From CALVGQ01 sp964370435 (lineage in GTDB: Bacteria; Bacillota_I; Bacilli_A; Erysipelotrichales; Erysipelotrichaceae): a stretch of DNA of 9,430 nucleotides. A program made the translations under genes and the position numbers. Below are positions 6,670 through 9,430 of this stretch, piece by piece. The notes beneath the pieces were generated by a model, which was not told the origin of the DNA, did not search any database, and saw nothing but the letters and a program-made list of their open reading frames with translations. Numbering within the stretch: the first letter of the stretch is position 1; each line of letters opens with the position of its first letter. The stretch spans positions 1 to 9,430 of the forward strand of contig CAYJJG010000032.1 of assembly GCA_964370435.1 (NCBI GenBank). Reading direction: 5' to 3'.

Positions 6670-7878
6670 TTAAAACGATGTCTCTTTTATAGGAACTATT
6701 TTAGCAATTACAAGATTAACGAGCGAAAATGAGGCAGCTAAAATAAAAATATAATGAGCTCCTAAGGTTATCCATATATATCCACTAAAAAAGGAACATA
6801 CAATTGCCACAATATGATCTAAACATATCCCAAATGATATGGTTGATACAAGTTCTTCTTTATTTTCAGTAATGAAATTCAAGTATACAGAACGTATAAA
6901 TCCCATTTGACTCGACATACGATCAACAACAAATATACCGCAAGTAACAAGAGCAGCTATTCCAACGGTAGCATAGTTTCCTTCCACAATCATATAGGTC
7001 ATATAAGCAAAAGCTAGATATACAACAATGAATGAAATAGCATCAGCATAAAGCATTTTACGAATACCAAAACGATCTAAACACCTGCCTAAAAAAGGCA
7101 TGAAAAACACTCCAGCAATAGAGCTTATCAACATCAACAATGCCGTCGTTTCAGCACCACGACCTAATATTTCAATAATAACCCAAGGTCCAAACACGAT
7201 AAAAACTTGTTTTTGTACACCATTCATAATCTGTAGAATATAATAGTAAATATATTTTTTTCTCAAAATAAGTTTTGGTTTTATTACTTCCTTAGAATGA
7301 GTGTGTTTTACTACATAAGCAAGCAAGAACATACTAAGGACATAAAACACTGCTGCTAAAACAAAAATCCAGCGAATTTCATGAACAAGTTGAAACCACC
7401 CCGACTGAAAACCAATCATAACAAGAATGGATGCAACTAGTGCTGCCGCTGTAACAACTCCTTTAATATTACCCAGTCCTGTACCTATTTTTTTATTATC
7501 CATGATAGCCATTAAATTAAGTGCAATTCCATCTTGTAATGGGATAAAAATATGCGTCCCCATTGAATAAACAAACAACATTGCAGTCATGGTATAAAAA
7601 CTAGGGGTAGTTAGTGCCAACAACAGCATACCTATCATTGCAAGTGCTTGTGAAAATATCGCAATCTTTAAATCACCAAATCGTGATAATAAAGAAATCA
7701 CAAGAATCGCCAATACCCCTGGAAGTTCACGAGGTAACTCAATAAAAGCTCGCTTTAGTGCATCAATATTATAGGCATCCTTATAAAAATTAGATAACAC
7801 GTTATCTCCTAAACCATTCCCTAATGCAACTAATGCTACCGCAACTACATAGATTATAAACATTTTTCTTCTATCCAT
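6670..7878 (-). CDS. MFS transporter of unknown substrate
   Basis: This 402-residue integral membrane protein has about twelve hydrophobic segments, evenly spread in two halves. A typical MFS cytoplasmic loop motif, GRCLDRFGIRKML, lies between segments 8 and 9, and RFGDLKIA is its counterpart after segment 2. Charged or polar residues inside segments (NGLGDN in the first, ICLDH in the eleventh) hint at a specific substrate that I cannot name. I chose ATG 7878 because GGAGG (7889-7893) is 10 nt upstream; a GTG at 7884 is in frame but only 4 nt from that site. Nothing around it indicates a pathway. No clear terminator follows it, so the SWIM gene 88 bp downstream could be co-transcribed. Confidence 0.88.
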   Translation of the reverse strand: MDRRKMFIIYVVAVALVALGNGLGDNVLSNFYKDAYNIDALKRAFIELPRELPGVLAILVISLLSRFGDLKIAIFSQALAMIGMLLLALTTPSFYTMTAMLFVYSMGTHIFIPLQDGIALNLMAIMDNKKIGTGLGNIKGVVTAAALVASILVMIGFQSGWFQLVHEIRWIFVLAAVFYVLSMFLLAYVVKHTHSKEVIKPKLILRKKYIYYYILQIMNGVQKQVFIVFGPWVIIEILGRGAETTALLMLISSIAGVFFMPFLGRCLDRFGIRKMLYADAISFIVVYLAFAYMTYMIVEGNYATVGIAALVTCGIFVVDRMSSQMGFIRSVYLNFITENKEELVSTISFGICLDHIVAIVCSFFSGYIWITLGAHYIFILAASFSLVNLVIAKIVPIKETSF

Positions 7879-7950
7879 TTGCACCCCACCTCCACTTACA
7901 AAACTATAACATAAAACATCATTCTAGCTCATCTAATATTGATAATCATT

Positions 7951-7984
7951 AATAAAAAACTATAAGTCTTGAACCAACTCATAG
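7951..7984 (-). terminator. Rho-independent terminator of the Rpn-family gene
   Basis: On the minus strand an 8-bp stem (CTATGAGT / ACTTATAG, one G-T wobble) is followed by a T-run ending near 7951. The stem includes the stop codon and the last Leu codon of the gene. Its T-run side is nearly identical to the kinase-operon terminator at 71-105. Confidence 0.65.
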
Positions 7985-8221
7985 CTTCTTTATTTCTTCT
8001 TTACTTAATTCTGTAAGCTTACAAATTACTTCGATATCAAATCCTTCTAACTTCATCTTCTTAGCAACTTCCTGCGTCTTTTGTTTGGTTCCAAGCTCAA
8101 GTCCTTGTTTAGTTCCTTCTTGATGACCATAGTTGTAGTGCTCTTTTTTCTCCATCTCTTCAAACAACTTTTCTTCTTCTCTTGTTTTAAACTGTTCTAT
8201 TAACTTTTTATTCTTATTCAT
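7979..8221 (-). CDS. Candidate in-frame short product from inside the rpn gene
   Basis: Met211 of the nuclease (ATG at 8221) is preceded by AGGAG (8233-8237) with an 11-nt spacer, a good but slightly long ribosome-binding site in the middle of a coding region. Initiation there would make an 80-residue protein holding only the charged helical C-terminal domain, without the nuclease core. E. coli rpn genes are known to encode such C-terminal short forms (RpnS), which block the full-length toxic nuclease. Homology of the arrangement is inferred; the purine-rich coding sequence could produce AGGAG by chance. Confidence 0.35.
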   Translation of the reverse strand: MNKNKKLIEQFKTREEEKLFEEMEKKEHYNYGHQEGTKQGLELGTKQKTQEVAKKMKLEGFDIEVICKLTELSKEEIKKL

Positions 8222-8851
8222 ATGTTTTAACACTCCTATCGCTTCATCTATCTCTTCTACTTGACTAGCTATCTTTTTAAGCTCTTCTTCTTTCTTTGCC
8301 GCTATAAGCTTAAGCCATATATTATCCTCTTTCACTTCTTCTTTTCTTAATTTAGGTAGTTCTACTAGGATAATTCTATTAGGGCTCATAATGATTTGTT
8401 CACTTATATGCTTCAAGGCAAAGGGGTGTAGATACCCCTTTTTTACTTCTTCTAATTCATAGTCTAATAACCATAAACTGATGATTCTTTTAGCTTGCTC
8501 ATCTTTATTTATAGTATAGCCTTTTTTATGTTGCATCGCAATCAGTTTTCCATAATAATATTCTGCTCGCTTATAGAGATTGCCTTGTTTTTGCACCTGT
8601 ATTTCTATATGAATAATTTGATGTTCTAGCGATACTAAGATATCCAATACACTGCTTTTTAATTCTGGATGATTAGGTATTTCACTATTCATAAGTATAA
8701 TATCTTTTTCACTTTGGATATTCAGTTGTAGGGTATGATTTAAGAAACTTTTTAATAAACGATTATCTTTTTGCAGTATAAATAAATATTTAAAGACTAG
8801 ATCATTACTAAAGGTATATACTTCCATTCCTTCTAGATTCATTATAGACAT
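7979..8851 (-). CDS. Rpn-family PD-(D/E)XK nuclease (recombination-promoting nuclease / putative transposase)
   Basis: This 290-residue protein has a PD-(D/E)XK core: an N-terminal FSNDLVFKYLFI segment, Asp70 in SSVLDILVSLE, then Glu83-x-Gln85 in IIHIEIQVQKQ and a conserved Tyr-rich helix (RAEYYYGKLI, 95-104). The Glu-x-Gln form is usual in this family. The C-terminal half is highly charged and helical, with a GTKQ repeat eight residues apart (246-249 and 254-257), and ends in the family-typical LEGFDIEVICKLTELSKEEIKKL. Length is normal and no frameshift is seen. The start ATG 8851 has AGGAAG 9 nt upstream; Met4 is an alternative. Proteins of this family were first called transposases. In E. 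coli, Rpn proteins are DNA endonucleases that promote RecA-independent recombination, and some act in phage defence. No terminal inverted repeats were seen around it. Confidence 0.9.
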   Translation of the reverse strand: MSIMNLEGMEVYTFSNDLVFKYLFILQKDNRLLKSFLNHTLQLNIQSEKDIILMNSEIPNHPELKSSVLDILVSLEHQIIHIEIQVQKQGNLYKRAEYYYGKLIAMQHKKGYTINKDEQAKRIISLWLLDYELEEVKKGYLHPFALKHISEQIIMSPNRIILVELPKLRKEEVKEDNIWLKLIAAKKEEELKKIASQVEEIDEAIGVLKHMNKNKKLIEQFKTREEEKLFEEMEKKEHYNYGHQEGTKQGLELGTKQKTQEVAKKMKLEGFDIEVICKLTELSKEEIKKL

Positions 8852-8954
8852 AGCATCAATCTTCCTTGTGCACTTAGTTATTTGTTTAGTTTGAATGTTT
8901 TCCTACATTAAAGTTAAGCTTTTTAATAATTAGCAACAATTAGCTTAGCACATC

Positions 8955-8991
8955 TAAAAAATGAACTCCCAGACTTAAACTAGGAGTTCAT
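8955..8991 (-). terminator. Rho-independent terminator of the surface-protein gene
   Basis: A perfect 9-bp stem ATGAACTCC (8961-8969) / GGAGTTCAT (8983-8991), extendable by AG/CT past one mismatch, is followed by a T-run on the minus strand (complement of 8956-8960). It lies 24 bp beyond the stop codon of the leftward surface-protein gene. Confidence 0.85.
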
Positions 8992-9014
8992 CAATATTTA
9001 GTATGAATTTTTAA

Positions 9015-9430
9015 TTATTTACTGCGTTTGAAGTAAATAAAGATTCCTGCTCCTCCAAGTGCTATTGCTAAGAACATTAAGATTAGCAGCATTGAAGAAT
9101 CACTTTCTGTTTCTTCTATATTTCCTGAAGTTGTTTCGTTTTGCTCTGTTACTTTTTCAGTCGTAGTAGTATCATCACCAGCAGTACTTGTTTCTTCTTT
9201 TTCTTCTGTAAAGATTACTTTTATTGTTATATCTTTTGTAACCTCTTCAAGAGTATAAGAATCTTTAGCACCTACTGATTCATTATTTACAAGAACATCA
9301 CTGATTACATAGCCATTATCAGCTACAAAATCGAAAGTTACTTCTGTTCCTTTTTTAACTCTAACGATACTATCGTTTCCACCATCCGGCGAGATTTTCC
9401 CCATACCTTCAACTTCTACTTCAATATCAT
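9015..9430 (-). CDS. C-terminal end of a cell-surface protein with an InlB-like repeat (partial)
   Basis: The frame is open to the window edge, so only the last 138 residues are seen; the ATG at 9404 is internal, inside the repeat. The visible part starts with one divergent InlB B-repeat-type unit: DIEVEVEGMGKISPDGG, then VRVKKGTEVTFDFVADNGYVISDVLV, then SYTLEEVTKDITIKVIF. This is the beta-rich module that often ends large adhesins or surface enzymes in Bacillota. A Thr/Glu-rich, presumably extended linker of about 40 residues follows, then one membrane segment (SMLLILMFLAIALGGAGIFIYF) and a basic end (KRSK). The anchor looks like a sortase-type tail, but no LPxTG motif is present, so the protein may stay as a membrane-anchored surface protein. 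The function of the missing N-terminal part is unknown. Confidence 0.85.
   Translation of the reverse strand, partial: DIEVEVEGMGKISPDGGNDSIVRVKKGTEVTFDFVADNGYVISDVLVNNESVGAKDSYTLEEVTKDITIKVIFTEEKEETSTAGDDTTTTEKVTEQNETTSGNIEETESDSSMLLILMFLAIALGGAGIFIYFKRSK

Noticed and set aside
7879..7884. GTG at 7884 as MFS start
   Set aside because: It is only 4 nt from the GGAGG site, whereas ATG 7878 is 10 nt away. It remains possible and changes the protein by two residues.
7979..8851. Rpn-family gene as an insertion sequence with defined ends
   Set aside because: No flanking terminal inverted repeats or target-site duplication could be seen, and known family members are nucleases rather than classical DDE transposases.
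9402..9404. ATG at 9404 as the start of a 129-residue protein
   Set aside because: It falls inside the InlB-like repeat, the frame stays open to the window edge, and there is no signal peptide after it.
1..9430. CRISPR array, tRNA, rRNA or riboswitch
   Set aside because: No regularly spaced repeats, cloverleaf-like segments or conserved riboswitch cores were seen. The leaders are short, and no gene-free stretch exceeds about 170 bp.

Overview
The window is low-GC, tightly packed DNA. It carries genes typical of Bacillota: SWIM zinc-finger, Rpn/PD-(D/E)XK 'transposase' family nuclease, MacAB-like ABC exporter with its own two-component system, and a surface protein with an InlB-like repeat. 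AAGGAG-type Shine-Dalgarno sites and hairpin-plus-T-run terminators fit that assignment. I would guess a Clostridia- or Erysipelotrichia-like gut or anaerobic lineage, but no gene here fixes the genus.

Left block (1-6050). A sensor kinase and an OmpR-family response regulator are transcribed leftwards. A MacA-like adaptor, MacB-like ATPase, FtsX/MacB-like permease and small lipoprotein are transcribed rightwards. All genes within each operon overlap or nearly touch. Between the two operons lie two copies of a 26-bp element (22/26 identical) in mirror orientation. Each copy contains 6-mers repeated at 11-bp spacing (TTCAAG then TTTAAG) and abuts a plausible -10 box. This is the expected layout for a PhoB/OmpR-type activator that switches on both its own operon and the exporter operon. 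The kinase would read an extracytoplasmic signal, the regulator would bind the mirrored operators, and the adaptor/ATPase/permease complex would move an unknown substrate out of the membrane. The lipoprotein is cut by a 100-N assembly gap.

Right block (6051-9430). All genes are leftward: a SWIM zinc-finger gene broken by a one-base deletion (or sequencing error), a 12-segment MFS transporter, a complete Rpn-family nuclease with a candidate in-frame internal start for a C-terminal short form, and the C-terminal end of a large cell-surface protein running off the right edge. Several of these units end in clear hairpin terminators.

The strongest new points are the mirrored operator pair, the candidate intragenic short product of the rpn gene, the reconstructable SWIM frameshift, and the lipoprotein gap whose true length should be a multiple of three.
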